DNA from: Chryseobacterium turcicum
GTDB lineage: Bacteria > Bacteroidota > Bacteroidia > Flavobacteriales > Weeksellaceae
Reading direction: 5' to 3'
Assembly (NCBI RefSeq): GCF_021010565.1
Contig: NZ_JAJNAY010000001.1
Span: 3,195,840 to 3,259,839, forward strand
Length of the DNA: 64,000 nucleotides
Part shown: piece after piece, positions 8,260 to 18,092 of the stretch
Position numbering within the stretch: the first letter of the stretch is position 1
Layout of the letters: every line of letters starts with the position of its first letter
Position numbers and translations under genes: made by a program
The notes under the pieces: model-generated
What the model saw: only the letters and a program-made list of their open reading frames with translations
The model's database searches: none
What the model was told of the DNA's origin: nothing

Positions 8260-9687
8260 TTAGAATTTCCAACCTACTGTTAAAAAGAAATTATTTCTAA
8301 TATTTTTAACGTCTGAAACTACAGAGCTTGGTGATGCTACATCAAAATCTCCTGAATAATATCCTGTTCCGAAGCTTTCATTTCCGCTTAAGAAAGGATT
8401 TTTATATTTTGAACTGATATTTTGATACGCTGCATCAATATAGAATTTACCGAAATCGTATCCTATACCTGCACCAATCGTGTTTCTCGCTCCCAAAATC
8501 AAGTTACTGTAATTAACATCTCCAGCTTGACCGTTATTAGAATAAGCACTAATCGTCATTGCATCAAACGGGCTTGAAGCGTAAGAATAACCTCCTCTCA
8601 ATCTTAAAGCTTTGATTCTGTATTCTGCTCCAACTTTTATTTCTGATGTGTTTTTATATGAATCATTAAAGAATGAGTTTAGTTCTCTTTCTGCATCTCC
8701 CTGAACTTTATATTTAGGCTTTGTTACTCCTAAAGTATAGTCTACGTTGATTGCAAAATTCTTTGTAGGAACAAATGCACCACTAAAAGTAGCTTTCATA
8801 GGCGACCTGAACGACCTGTCTTCAGTAAAATGATCAAGATAGATTAATCCATCAGTTCCTGTATAATAATCTGTATAGATTCTATCCATATTCCACCAAG
8901 TAGGAGTTTCTATGGAAGCTCCCAATCTCAATTGATTGGTGATTTTACCAATAACCCCTACTGTTGCTGAAAAACCATTTGACTTTTCAGAAAACGGAGT
9001 GTATTGCTTATCAAACGTATAGATTGTTTTATCTAAATCTAACCCAAAACTGGCACTGTCGTACTGGTCTAAATCTACATAATGCATATTAATACTTGCC
9101 CCAAGATATAAAGAGTTGTTGTAATTGGCACCTACTCCCAAATTAAATTTGGTTTGTGTACCATATCTATTGTAAGCTTGCCCTAAATAAGCAAGATTAC
9201 CTACTACAGCATTTCCTGAGCCATCAACAAGATTTTTTGGAATTGAAATATTAGTATTTCCTCCAGTTTCCACATAGTTTTCAATCGATTGAGTAGAAAT
9301 ACTTGCACCCAAATTGATAAATTTCCACGGAGTCTCTGTCATCAACTGAAAAGCTGCAACACCGCTTGCATTTCCAATATTTCCTTTAGTAATATTATAA
9401 TTAATCGAAGATCCTGCTAAAGAACTTGTATTTTTATTATCGGTAATCGATAAAGTTGCCGAAACATCACCCGCAATTGCAACACCCAGACCTGCCGGGT
9501 TGGTAAGCAATGCAGTAGCATCACCGCCTAAAGCTCCGTTAGATCCCACCATTGCATTAAACTTTGATGACCCAACCATTGGTGTGTTTGAATAAACATC
9601 AATCGAATTTCTTATAACTGATATATCCTGAGCCTGCAAATAGAATGCTGCAGTCACACCCATTAATACTAGAGATTTTTTTAACAT
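8260..9687 (-). CDS. OmpP1/FadL-type outer-membrane transport protein
   Basis: A 475-residue outer-membrane beta-barrel starting from the ATG at 9687, whose product begins with a clean signal peptide (LKKSLVLMGVTAAFYLQA). An upstream in-frame ATG would add ten residues before that signal. The mature N-terminus has the GALGGDATALLTNPAGL-like plug region of the FadL/TodX group, and the last residue of the chain is Phe as in barrels. The likely role is import of hydrophobic compounds across the outer membrane. It lies 29 bases downstream of the lipoprotein gene. Confidence 0.75.
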   Translation of the reverse strand: MLKKSLVLMGVTAAFYLQAQDISVIRNSIDVYSNTPMVGSSKFNAMVGSNGALGGDATALLTNPAGLGVAIAGDVSATLSITDNKNTSSLAGSSINYNITKGNIGNASGVAAFQLMTETPWKFINLGASISTQSIENYVETGGNTNISIPKNLVDGSGNAVVGNLAYLGQAYNRYGTQTKFNLGVGANYNNSLYLGASINMHYVDLDQYDSASFGLDLDKTIYTFDKQYTPFSEKSNGFSATVGVIGKITNQLRLGASIETPTWWNMDRIYTDYYTGTDGLIYLDHFTEDRSFRSPMKATFSGAFVPTKNFAINVDYTLGVTKPKYKVQGDAERELNSFFNDSYKNTSEIKVGAEYRIKALRLRGGYSYASSPFDAMTISAYSNNGQAGDVNYSNLILGARNTIGAGIGYDFGKFYIDAAYQNISSKYKNPFLSGNESFGTGYYSGDFDVASPSSVVSDVKNIRNNFFLTVGWKF

Positions 9688-9716
9688 TATTTTTTTAATA
9701 GTTATTAAGTTTAACA

Positions 9717-10790
9717 TTATCTACCACCTGATCTGAAACCGCCGCCTCCGCCGGATCTCATACCACCTCCGCCTCCGGAAGAACCACCTCTGAAGCCGCC
9801 ACTGCTGCTACCAGAATTAAAACCTCCTGATCTGAAACCTCCGTTATCACTCGGTCTCGTACTTTCATTTCTATATCTTGGCTGAGATTGTTGTTGCTGA
9901 TTGTTGTTGTAATTTGGTCTTGTAGGTCTTACACCGTTATTCATATTAGGTCTCATCCCACTATTAGGATTACGGTAACCTCCCTGATTACGAAAACCTC
10001 CGTTGTTATTGCTATTATTATCTCTATATCCTCCATTATTCGAAGGTCTGTAAGAAGAACCAGGTCTCATTCCTGAGGTATTGTTTCTGAAGCCAGAACC
10101 GTTATTATAAGAACCTTTTAAAATAGAATTATTCGTTCTAAAAGCTCCTGTTCCGTAAGTTCCAAATCTTCCGTTTGCTCCACTTCTTGCATAAGGAACT
10201 CTGCTGTAACTGCTCCAGCCCCAATAAGGATTGTATCCCCAGTAAGGGTTGTACCCCCAGTAATTATTCCAGCCCATTCCCCAATAAGGATTGTAGCCGC
10301 CCCAGCCCCAAGAGTTACCCCAACCGAAAGACATGCTCATGCCCCAGCCAGAACCCCAATAAGAACCGAAGCCTCCGCCCCAGCCCCAAGGTGAGCCCCA
10401 ACCCATCATCCCCCACGAGTTATCGTAGTAGTTGAGTTCGCTACCTGCAAAATTACCCCAATCAGAATCGGTAGCATTGCTGCCCCAATTAGAATTATTC
10501 CAGTTGCTGTAACGATTATTTTGTTGAGCGGCATTCATTTCAGCGTTTTGAATTAGATTAGTATCATCTTGATAATAATCATAATAGTCTCCTACTCTGT
10601 TTCCTTCATTACCATTGATGATGACACCCTCCGGCAATGTATCTTTATTTGGGTCATAATACACCCCATCGGTCTCGCTATATCCACCCATCTGTGCTCC
10701 ACAAGACATTAACAACAATCCACTTGCAACAGCCAAAATCCCTTTTGATTTTAGCATTGCAAGTAAATTTTTATGTATATTTCTTTTCAT
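9717..10790 (-). CDS. Gly/Asn/Trp-rich putative lipoprotein
   Basis: A 357-residue exported protein. A lipoprotein signal ends in LLLMSCGA near residues 26-33. The middle part (about 95-200) is a series of Trp-Gly and Tyr-rich segments such as YNPYWGY, and the C-terminal 150 residues are low-complexity Gly/Asn/Arg ending in GGG-rich repeats. It resembles the unnamed Gly-rich lipoproteins common in Flavobacteria and may be a cell-surface or envelope protein. It heads a unit with the FadL-type porin. Function not known. Confidence 0.65.
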   Translation of the reverse strand: MKRNIHKNLLAMLKSKGILAVASGLLLMSCGAQMGGYSETDGVYYDPNKDTLPEGVIINGNEGNRVGDYYDYYQDDTNLIQNAEMNAAQQNNRYSNWNNSNWGSNATDSDWGNFAGSELNYYDNSWGMMGWGSPWGWGGGFGSYWGSGWGMSMSFGWGNSWGWGGYNPYWGMGWNNYWGYNPYWGYNPYWGWSSYSRVPYARSGANGRFGTYGTGAFRTNNSILKGSYNNGSGFRNNTSGMRPGSSYRPSNNGGYRDNNSNNNGGFRNQGGYRNPNSGMRPNMNNGVRPTRPNYNNNQQQQSQPRYRNESTRPSDNGGFRSGGFNSGSSSGGFRGGSSGGGGGMRSGGGGGFRSGGR

Positions 10791-10936
10791 GATAATGTAA
10801 AAATTTTTAATTTAAATTATATTTGCATTCTGTACCAAAAATATACCAACTTATTGGTAACAAAAATCTATCAAAAATAGATTTTTATTTTTAGATTACA
10901 TAATTTTAGAAAAGTTAAAATATTAAAAAAAAATTA

Positions 10937-12412
10937 ATGGCAAAATTAACTTCAAGAAGCGAAGATTACAGCAAATGGTATAATGAATTGGTTGTGAAAG
11001 CTGATTTGGCTGAAAACTCAGGAGTAAGAGGCTCTATGGTTATAAAACCATACGGATATGCTATCTGGGAAAAAATGCGTGATGAGATGGACAGAAAGTT
11101 CAAAGAAACTGGTCACGTTAATGCTTACTTTCCGCTTTTTGTACCCAAAAGCTTGTTTGAAGCTGAAGAAAAAAACGCTGAAGGTTTTGCTAAAGAATGT
11201 GCAGTTGTAACGCATTACAGACTAAAAAACGACCCAGATAACCCAGGAAAACTAATTGTAGACCCGGAAGCTAAATTAGAAGAAGAGCTTATCGTAAGAC
11301 CAACTTCTGAAGCTATTATCTGGAATACTTATAAGGGCTGGATTCAGTCATACAGAGATTTACCAATTCTTATCAATCAATGGGCAAATGTTGTACGTTG
11401 GGAAATGAGAACCCGTTTATTCTTAAGAACTTCAGAATTTTTGTGGCAAGAAGGGCACACTGCTCATGCTACAAAAGATGAAGCGGTAGAAGAAGCTGAA
11501 AAAATGAATAAAGTATATGCCGATTTTGCAGAAAACTTTATGGCAATGCCGGTGGTACAAGGTTTAAAAACACCTTCAGAAAGATTTGCAGGTGCAGATG
11601 AAACCTATTGTATTGAAGCATTAATGCAAGACGGAAAAGCACTTCAGGCTGGAACTTCTCACTTTTTGGGTCAGAACTTTGCGAAAGCATTTGACGTAAA
11701 ATTCACGAATAAAGAAGGTAAGATAGAACACGCTTGGGCAACTTCTTGGGGTACTTCAACACGATTAATGGGCGCTTTAATTATGACGCATTCTGATGAT
11801 TTAGGTTTGGTACTTCCTCCAACATTGGCTCCGATTCAGGTGGTTATTGTTCCTATCTTTAAAGGTGAAGAGCAATTAAATCAAATCAGTGAAGTTGCAT
11901 TAGACATTCAAAACAAATTAAAGCTGAAAGGAATTTCGGTAAAATTTGACAATGATACTCAAAACAAGCCAGGTTGGAAATTTGCAGAATACGAATTGAA
12001 GGGTGTTCCTTTAAGAATTGCAATGGGACCTAGAGATTTGGAAAATGGATCTGTAGAAATCGCAAGAAGAGATAATCTTACAAAAGAAACCCGTCCTTTG
12101 GAAGGCTTAGATACTTACATCGAAGATTTATTGAAAACCATTCAGCAAGATTTATATACTAAAGCTTTAAATTTCAGAAAAGACAATTTTACGAAAGTAG
12201 ATTCTTACGAAGAGTTTAAAAAAGTTTTAGAAGAAAAACAAGGATTCATCTACGCTCATTGGGATGGAACTGCTGAAGAAGAAGAGCAAATTAAACAAGA
12301 AACAAAAGCAACCATCAGATGTATTCCTTTGGATGATGACATCGAAGAGGGTGTTTCTTTAATCTCTGGGAAGCCATCAAAAAGAAGAGTTTTATTTGCG
12401 AAAGCTTACTAA
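10937..12412 (+). CDS. proS: Proline-tRNA ligase, short archaeal/eukaryal type
   Basis: A 491-residue class II aminoacyl-tRNA synthetase that charges tRNA-Pro. Class II motifs are intact: RPTSEAIIW near residues 120-128, the [20 protein letters not shown] stretch as motif 2, and the ATSWGTSTR motif-3 region. The usual C-terminal anticodon-binding and Zn-like extension is present and the bacterial-type editing insertion is absent, as is normal for ProS type 3 in Bacteroidota. It is monocistronic with its own terminator. Confidence 0.95.
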   Translation: MAKLTSRSEDYSKWYNELVVKADLAENSGVRGSMVIKPYGYAIWEKMRDEMDRKFKETGHVNAYFPLFVPKSLFEAEEKNAEGFAKECAVVTHYRLKNDPDNPGKLIVDPEAKLEEELIVRPTSEAIIWNTYKGWIQSYRDLPILINQWANVVRWEMRTRLFLRTSEFLWQEGHTAHATKDEAVEEAEKMNKVYADFAENFMAMPVVQGLKTPSERFAGADETYCIEALMQDGKALQAGTSHFLGQNFAKAFDVKFTNKEGKIEHAWATSWGTSTRLMGALIMTHSDDLGLVLPPTLAPIQVVIVPIFKGEEQLNQISEVALDIQNKLKLKGISVKFDNDTQNKPGWKFAEYELKGVPLRIAMGPRDLENGSVEIARRDNLTKETRPLEGLDTYIEDLLKTIQQDLYTKALNFRKDNFTKVDSYEEFKKVLEEKQGFIYAHWDGTAEEEEQIKQETKATIRCIPLDDDIEEGVSLISGKPSKRRVLFAKAY

Positions 12413-12432
12413 AATTCAACACTATAATTATT

Positions 12433-12472
12433 AAATCTGCAAAAATTCTAAGAATCTTTGCAGATTTTTTTT
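12433..12472 (+). terminator. proS terminator
   Basis: AAATCTGCAAA pairs with TTTGCAGATTT, followed by eight T residues. Confidence 0.85.
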
Positions 12473-12537
12473 GAAAATTACGATTTGGATAGATTTTTGT
12501 TTAAATTTAACTCACATTAATTTCAAAATAATTTAAT

Positions 12538-13827
12538 ATGTCATTAAACATCATTGATCTCATCAAGGGGCAGCTAGGTTCTGCACTTGTTTCTCAGGCT
12601 GCATCGCAACTTGGAGAAAGTGAAGCCGGAATTTCTAAAGCCATTTCTGGTTTACTTCCGGTGATTGTAGGCGGATTAGCCAACAATTCTGACAATCCTG
12701 CGGTATTGGATTCTATTTCCAACGCATCTTCGCAAGGGAATTTAGGGAGCTTATTAGACCCAGCGTCTAACAATTCTATGATTTCGGGGTTGCTAACATC
12801 AATTTTTGGTGATAAGCTCAGCGGAATTATCAACACCATTGCTACCTATGCAGGAATCAGCAACAATTCTTCATCCTCGCTACTCAATTTAGCAACTGGA
12901 GCCACATTAGGTTCTGTAGGAAAATATGCTGCAGATAATAATTTAGACAAATCAGGAATTTCATCTTTATTAAATGACCAGAAAGGAATAGTTTCTACGC
13001 TTTTACCAGCAGGACTTTCTTTAGCATCATTAAATATTGGCGATTGGGCTAAAGGGTATAAATTTGATAACGATGCTATCCCCAACCCTCCACATGACGA
13101 ACCAAAAGTAGAAGTTACCCGAAGCGTTGCTGATGGCGGTACTTTCCCAAACAATCCTACTCCTTCCGAAGGGGGGTCTATCTGGAAATGGCTTCTTCCA
13201 TTGTTACTTTTAATTGCAGCGGGATATTTTTTATGGAAACAGTGTGAGAAAAAAGAGACAACCACTACAACCACCGTTTCTGGTGACAGCTTAAATACTG
13301 TAAACGATACTATGTCGACACCAAAAGATACCACTACAATGACCATGACTAAAGTTGATGAAGATATCGATTTAAATGGAACAATGCTGAAAGGTTACAA
13401 AGGAGGACTAGAAGACCAGATGATTACTTTCCTGAAATCTGATGGCTATAAAAATGCCGCAAACGATGATGCCCTGAAAACCAAATGGTATGATTTTGAC
13501 CATGTAAATTTTAAAATTAATAGCGCAAATGCTTTGGAAGCTGGTTCTGAAGGACAACTACAAAACCTGGTAGCGATTTTAAAAGCATATCCTGAGGCAA
13601 AAATCAAAATTGGTGGTTATACGGATAAAACTGGTGACGAGGCTAAAAATAAAAAGCTTTCATCAGACAGAGCCCATTTCATCAAAGATTGGTTAGGAAA
13701 ACAAGGTGTAGGAGCACAAGTTATTGCTGCTGACGGATACGGAAGTGAGTTCGCAAAAGTTGACGCATCAGCTTCTAACGAAGAAAGAGCAGTTGACAGA
13801 AAAATGTCTGTAAGATTTGCAAAATAA
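12538..13827 (+). CDS. DUF937 - transmembrane - OmpA-like peptidoglycan-binding protein
   Basis: A 429-residue three-part protein. Residues 1-170 match DUF937 in style, with repeated Ser/Leu/Gly helices such as GISKAISGLLPVIVGGLANN. A single transmembrane helix lies near 219-234 (WKWLLPLLLLIAAGYFLW), then a Thr-rich linker. The C-terminal 120 residues form an OmpA-type domain with the GGYTDKTGDEAKNKKLS and ERAVDRKMSVRF marks, expected to bind peptidoglycan. It probably tethers a cytoplasmic module to the cell wall. The exact role is unknown. Confidence 0.75.
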   Translation: MSLNIIDLIKGQLGSALVSQAASQLGESEAGISKAISGLLPVIVGGLANNSDNPAVLDSISNASSQGNLGSLLDPASNNSMISGLLTSIFGDKLSGIINTIATYAGISNNSSSSLLNLATGATLGSVGKYAADNNLDKSGISSLLNDQKGIVSTLLPAGLSLASLNIGDWAKGYKFDNDAIPNPPHDEPKVEVTRSVADGGTFPNNPTPSEGGSIWKWLLPLLLLIAAGYFLWKQCEKKETTTTTTVSGDSLNTVNDTMSTPKDTTTMTMTKVDEDIDLNGTMLKGYKGGLEDQMITFLKSDGYKNAANDDALKTKWYDFDHVNFKINSANALEAGSEGQLQNLVAILKAYPEAKIKIGGYTDKTGDEAKNKKLSSDRAHFIKDWLGKQGVGAQVIAADGYGSEFAKVDASASNEERAVDRKMSVRFAK

Positions 13828-13849
13828 TCGTTTTTAAAAATATAAAATT

Positions 13850-13879
13850 AATCCCGGAAAATATTTTCTGGGATTTTTT
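13850..13879 (+). terminator. Terminator after the OmpA-domain gene
   Basis: AATCCCGGAAAA pairs with TTTTCTGGGATT, with one mismatch, followed by a T run. Confidence 0.8.
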
Positions 13880-13913
13880 CATGAGAAATACACTCCCATT
13901 TCATTTATTTAAT

Positions 13914-13921
13914 TAAATTTG
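13914..13921 (+). promoter_or_regulatory. -7 box of mntH
   Basis: TAAATTTG fits the Bacteroidota -7 consensus 31 bases before the ATG. It overlaps the palindrome at 13919-13938. Confidence 0.45.
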
Positions 13922-13938
13922 TTAGTCTTTTCTAACAA
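13919..13938. promoter_or_regulatory. Candidate metal-regulator operator at the mntH promoter
   Basis: TTGTTAG-TCTTTT-CTAACAA is a perfect 7-base inverted repeat covering the end of the -7 box and the likely transcription start. Its TTAG/CTAA half-sites resemble those of DtxR/MntR-family repressors, which control Mn or Fe import elsewhere. The regulator is not in this window. Confidence 0.45.
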
Positions 13939-13952
13939 TAATAGACTTCAAT

Positions 13953-15275
13953 ATGAAAAACGCTTGGCGAAAAGAAAAAACCTCACATTCATTACCTGAA
14001 GTATTTTCATCGATTTCCATTCCTAAAAAATCAGGTTTTTGGAGGAAGTATCTTGCCTTTGCCGGTCCCGGATTAATGGTCGCCGTCGGATATATGGACC
14101 CCGGAAACTGGGCAACCGATATTGCGGGTGGGTCACAATTTGGCTACACCCTACTTTCGGTAATTCTTATTTCTAATATTTTCGCAATGGTTTTACAGCA
14201 TTTGTCGGTAAAATTAGGAGTGGTTGCCGAAAGAGATTTAGCTCAGGCTTGTAGAGACCATTTTAAACCAACGACCAACTTTATTCTTTGGGTATTTTGT
14301 GAAATCGCCATTGCCGCCTGTGATTTGGCGGAAGTTATCGGTTCAGCAATTGCTTTAAATTTACTTTTTGGCATTCCATTGACTTGGGGAATCGTGATTA
14401 CCACGATTGATGTATTAATTATTTTAATGCTTCAGGCAAAAGGTTTCCGTTGGATAGAAAGTATTGTTGCAGGATTAATGTTTATTATTCTCGTTTGTTT
14501 TGGCTATGAAATTATCATTTCAAAACCTGAAATCAATGCAATTTTAGGAGGTTTAATCCCTCAAAAAGAAATCATCACCAATCCCGCAATGCTATATATC
14601 GGAATAGGAATTCTCGGAGCAACGGTAATGCCTCACAACCTATATCTTCACAGCAGCATTGTGCAAACCCGTGATTACACCAGAGACCGAGAAGGGAAAA
14701 AAGAGGCGATAAAATTTGCAACTTTAGACAGTACCGTCTCCCTACTCTTGGCATTTTTCATTAATGCCGCCATCTTAATTTTAGCCGCTGCAACTTTTCA
14801 TACCACAGGAAACGAACATGTAGCCGATATTCATGATGCTTATAAAATGTTAACCCCTATTTTGGGAGCATCCATGGCAAGTATTGCTTTTGCGATTGCG
14901 CTTTTAGCTTCCGGGCAAAACTCTACATTAACGGGAACACTTGCCGGGCAAATTGTAATGGAAGGCTTCTTAAATATCAGATTAAAGCCATGGCTGAGAA
15001 GATTAATTACCCGATTAATTGCCGTAATTCCCGCATTAATTGTAACCATTATCTATGGAGAAAAAGGCACGACAGACCTTTTGGTTTTAAGTCAGGTTAT
15101 CTTATCAATGCAGCTTAGTTTTGCGGTAGTTCCTTTGGTCATTTTCACCAACGACAAAGCAAAAATGGGTGAATTTGTGAACAAACCATTCCTGAAAATC
15201 TGCGTCTGGATTATCTCTATCGTAATTATTATTCTGAATCTGTATCTTTTGTATCAAACCTTTTTTGGAGAATAA
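13953..15275 (+). CDS. mntH: Nramp-family Mn2+/Fe2+ transporter
   Basis: A 440-residue proton-coupled divalent metal importer in the inner membrane with about eleven helices. The metal-binding DPGN of helix 1 (near residue 50) and the MPHN of helix 6 (near 230) are both present, followed by the GQNSTLTGTLAGQ family stretch. The first 30 residues are polar. It is a single gene preceded by a palindromic candidate operator. Confidence 0.93.
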   Translation: MKNAWRKEKTSHSLPEVFSSISIPKKSGFWRKYLAFAGPGLMVAVGYMDPGNWATDIAGGSQFGYTLLSVILISNIFAMVLQHLSVKLGVVAERDLAQACRDHFKPTTNFILWVFCEIAIAACDLAEVIGSAIALNLLFGIPLTWGIVITTIDVLIILMLQAKGFRWIESIVAGLMFIILVCFGYEIIISKPEINAILGGLIPQKEIITNPAMLYIGIGILGATVMPHNLYLHSSIVQTRDYTRDREGKKEAIKFATLDSTVSLLLAFFINAAILILAAATFHTTGNEHVADIHDAYKMLTPILGASMASIAFAIALLASGQNSTLTGTLAGQIVMEGFLNIRLKPWLRRLITRLIAVIPALIVTIIYGEKGTTDLLVLSQVILSMQLSFAVVPLVIFTNDKAKMGEFVNKPFLKICVWIISIVIIILNLYLLYQTFFGE

Positions 15276-15651
15276 TTATAACAGTAAATTATGAATTTTA
15301 CGAAAAGGCAAGAAAAATTAGCCCTAAAATTGATTTACAATTCATCACTAAAGCACTCATTTTTTTAGGAGCTATTCCCGCTTTCCGTTGCAATCTTTTT
15401 TTTTCAAAAAAGGATTTTCACTACAATCGGGGCTAGTAAATTGTGGGCATAAAAATAGATTACAGTTAATAAATTCAAAATATTTTTTTGAAATTTATAC
15501 GATTTACACCCCTTCCAAAAGAGAAAAACTACTCTATTTTGACAAATAATCAAAGATTGAATAAATAATAACCCACAAAAACTGCCTAAATGTCATTCTT
15601 TTTTCTTTGGCAGAATGTTTGTGAATCAACTCTGTAAAAAGTTATTGAAAT
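15276..15651. other. Intergenic stretch between mntH and grpE
   Basis: No gene is seen. Positions 15367-15435 hold a conserved-looking structured element: GAGCTATTCCCG faces CGGGGCTAG, and AATC with a long T run faces an A run with GGATT. This type of sequence recurs in flavobacterial intergenic DNA as far as I recall. At 15538-15566 a TTGACA followed 17 bases later by TAAATA resembles a sigma-70 promoter for grpE. Both readings are tentative. Confidence 0.35.
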
Positions 15652-16188
15652 ATGGAAAATCAGGATATCAACGAAGAAAACATCAATAATCAGGAAGAAA
15701 ATATCACGCAGACTGAAGAAACAGTTGAAGAAAATGTGACAGAAATACCTACCGCAGAAGAACTTTTGGCAGTAGAAAAAGACCGTTACATCAGACTGTA
15801 CGCTGAGTTTGAAAACTATAAAAAAAGAACATCTAAAGAAAAAATGGAATTTTTCACCTATGCAAACCAGGAAATGATGGTTTCTATGTTGGGTGTTTTA
15901 GATGATTTTGAAAGAGCATTAAAAGAAATTGCTAAAAACGGTAACGAAGCCGACCTTCAAGGTGTTGAATTAATTTACAACAAGTTTAAAAATAAACTAA
16001 CAGAAAAAGGATTAAAAGTAATGGAAGTAAGAGCGGGAGACAACTTTAATGTTGATTTTCACGAAGCTATTACACAGATTCCAGCACCTTCAGAAGAATT
16101 AAAAGGTAAAATTGTAGACGTTATCGAAACAGGATATACTTTAGGTGATAAAGTAATTCGTTTTGCAAAAGTTGTAACAGGATACTAA
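15652..16188 (+). CDS. grpE: GrpE nucleotide exchange factor
   Basis: A 178-residue GrpE that releases ADP from DnaK. It has an acidic, Gln/Glu-rich N-terminal 40 residues, a long coiled-coil helix with the ENYKKRTSKE signature near residues 56-65, and the C-terminal beta domain ending in VIRFAKVVTGY. It is followed after 78 bases by dnaJ, forming the usual heat-shock pair; dnaK is not in the window. Confidence 0.95.
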   Translation: MENQDINEENINNQEENITQTEETVEENVTEIPTAEELLAVEKDRYIRLYAEFENYKKRTSKEKMEFFTYANQEMMVSMLGVLDDFERALKEIAKNGNEADLQGVELIYNKFKNKLTEKGLKVMEVRAGDNFNVDFHEAITQIPAPSEELKGKIVDVIETGYTLGDKVIRFAKVVTGY

Positions 16189-16266
16189 AACATAAGCAAT
16201 GAGCAATCGATAATAAACAATTTTGAATATTACTGATTACACATTACTAATTACTCATATAAAAAG

Positions 16267-17394
16267 ATGTCAAAAAGAGATTATTACGAGGTTCTTGAGG
16301 TAAGCAAATCTGCAAGTACCGACGAAATAAAGAAAGCATATAGAAAAATGGCTATCAAATTTCACCCAGATAAAAATCCGGGTGATAAAGCTGCCGAAGA
16401 AAAATTTAAAGAAGCTGCAGAAGCTTACGAAGTTTTAAGCGACGACAACAAAAAAGCGCGCTACGACCAATACGGGCATGCCGGAGTAGGTGGTGCCGGT
16501 GGTTTTGGAGGCGGAGGCTTCGGAGGCGGTATGAACATGGAAGATATTTTCAGCCAGTTTGGCGATATCTTCGGTGGTGGCGGTTTCGGAGGATTTGGCG
16601 GCGGCGGCGGTGGCGGTGGTCGTCAGCAGGTGAAAGGTTCTAATTTAAGAATCAGAATCAAGCTGAATCTTGAAGAGATGGTAAACGGAACCCAAAAGAC
16701 TCTTAAAGTAAAAAAAATGAAGATGGCAGAAGGTGCCACTTCAAAAACATGTCCTACATGTAACGGTTCCGGAGTGCAAATGAAGGTGATGAATACGATG
16801 TTTGGGCAAATGCAAACGCAAACCACTTGTGGAACCTGCCAGGGAATCGGTAAAGTTGCCGATAAAATTCCTGCTGGAGCCAATGCACAAGGTTTAATAA
16901 AAGATGAAGAAGAAATTACCATCAACATTCCTGCTGGAGCAAGAGACGGCATCCAGCTAAATGTAAGAGGAAAAGGAAACGATGCGCCATTTGGCGGTAT
17001 TCCGGGAGACCTTTTGGTAATTGTAGAAGAAGAAGTAGATACTACCATCAAAAGAGAAGGTGATAACCTACATCAGGAATTATACATTTCTTTTGCGGAA
17101 GCTGCTTTGGGAGCTAAAAAAGAAATTCCTACCGTGGGTGGAAAAGTAAAAATTACTATTGATGCAGGCACACAATCTGGAAAAATCTTAAGATTAGCAG
17201 GAAAAGGATTGCCAAGTATCGATAGCTACGGCAAAGGTGATATGTTTATCCACATCAATGTATGGACTCCACAAAGACTTACAAAAGAGCAAAAAGACTT
17301 TTTCGAGAAACAAATGAGCAGCGGAGAAATGTTGGCTGAGCCTTCTGGAAAAGAAAAAACCTTCTTTGATAAAGTAAAAGATTTATTCAACTAA
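16267..17394 (+). CDS. dnaJ: DnaJ co-chaperone with a reduced zinc domain
   Basis: A 375-residue Hsp40. The J domain carries HPD at residues 33-35, then a Gly/Phe-rich linker (about 75-120) of long GGG runs, then substrate-binding beta domains and a C-terminal dimerisation segment. Only two CxxCxGxG motifs are present (CPTCNGSG and CGTCQGIG) where most DnaJ have four, so only one zinc site can form. This shortened zinc region is otherwise in frame and intact. It stimulates DnaK ATPase and hands over unfolded clients. Confidence 0.93.
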   Translation: MSKRDYYEVLEVSKSASTDEIKKAYRKMAIKFHPDKNPGDKAAEEKFKEAAEAYEVLSDDNKKARYDQYGHAGVGGAGGFGGGGFGGGMNMEDIFSQFGDIFGGGGFGGFGGGGGGGGRQQVKGSNLRIRIKLNLEEMVNGTQKTLKVKKMKMAEGATSKTCPTCNGSGVQMKVMNTMFGQMQTQTTCGTCQGIGKVADKIPAGANAQGLIKDEEEITINIPAGARDGIQLNVRGKGNDAPFGGIPGDLLVIVEEEVDTTIKREGDNLHQELYISFAEAALGAKKEIPTVGGKVKITIDAGTQSGKILRLAGKGLPSIDSYGKGDMFIHINVWTPQRLTKEQKDFFEKQMSSGEMLAEPSGKEKTFFDKVKDLFN

Positions 17395-17404
17395 AAAAAA
17401 ATTA

Positions 17405-17432
17405 AAAAGAGGCTTTTTAAAGTCTCTTTTAT
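17405..17432 (+). terminator. Terminator after dnaJ
   Basis: AAAAGAG pairs with CTCTTTT around a short A/T loop, followed by a T-rich stretch. Confidence 0.7.
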
Positions 17433-17499
17433 TTTTTAAATTTACATCAATATTTAATTTGATATATTCCTAAAAAGGGAATATGGTAAAAATCTCCTA

Positions 17500-17850
17500 A
17501 TGAACTACAAGCTTGAACTACGCACACCAGATTCACAACCTAAACTAATCTTCCATGCCATTACTTTTGATACTTTCAAAGTAAATATAGTGGAAAGATA
17601 TAGTGGTGTAAAACCTATATTGTGTGACGTTTTATTTAGAGTAAGAACTCTAGATGATCAGATTATCAAAAGAAGAGACGGGCATATAAAAATCAGAATA
17701 AAAGGTGAAGAGTTTGAAATATATCAAAGATTATTAAAAGTTTTCAAATCTTATGATTATAAAAACAAACTTATCAGCAGAAGAGATGCAGAACAAGATT
17801 TGGTGCATTTTATTTTGAGACTGGTTATTATTAATTATGAAATGAATTAA
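17500..17850 (+). CDS. Hypothetical 116-residue protein
   Basis: Not recognised. The product is soluble, basic and has no signal peptide or membrane segment; the middle is rich in Arg and Lys (RRDGHIKIRIKG near residues 66-77). The ORF has a normal codon pattern, its own downstream terminator and a plausible ATG at 17500, supporting a real gene. Confidence 0.5.
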   Translation: MNYKLELRTPDSQPKLIFHAITFDTFKVNIVERYSGVKPILCDVLFRVRTLDDQIIKRRDGHIKIRIKGEEFEIYQRLLKVFKSYDYKNKLISRRDAEQDLVHFILRLVIINYEMN

Positions 17851-17861
17851 TGTATTTATAG

Positions 17862-17895
17862 AAGGACAACGATAATATCGTTGTCCTTTTTTTAT
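17862..17895 (+). terminator. Terminator with perfect 12-base stem
   Basis: AAGGACAACGAT and ATCGTTGTCCTT form a perfect stem with a 3-base loop, followed by a T run, 12 bases after the stop of the preceding gene. Confidence 0.85.
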
Positions 17896-18092
17896 TTAAT
17901 CATTTTTAAAACTATGCTTTAAGCTTCCTTTGTAAATAATGATATTAAAATTATTACAATCCCTAATTTTCATTATTTCCTTAAATTTAAACCGAAACCA
18001 TTCCATTGACAAGAAAATTATTGATTCTTTCATTGCTTAATGCAATCGTTTACATATAAAATATTTCTTTGATGATTGGTTAGGATAAAAAT

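Noticed and set aside
9717..10435. Open frames on the plus strand opposite the Gly-rich lipoprotein gene (9888-10076, 10175-10435)
   Set aside because: They are shadows of repetitive Gly/Asn/Trp codons and have no independent features.
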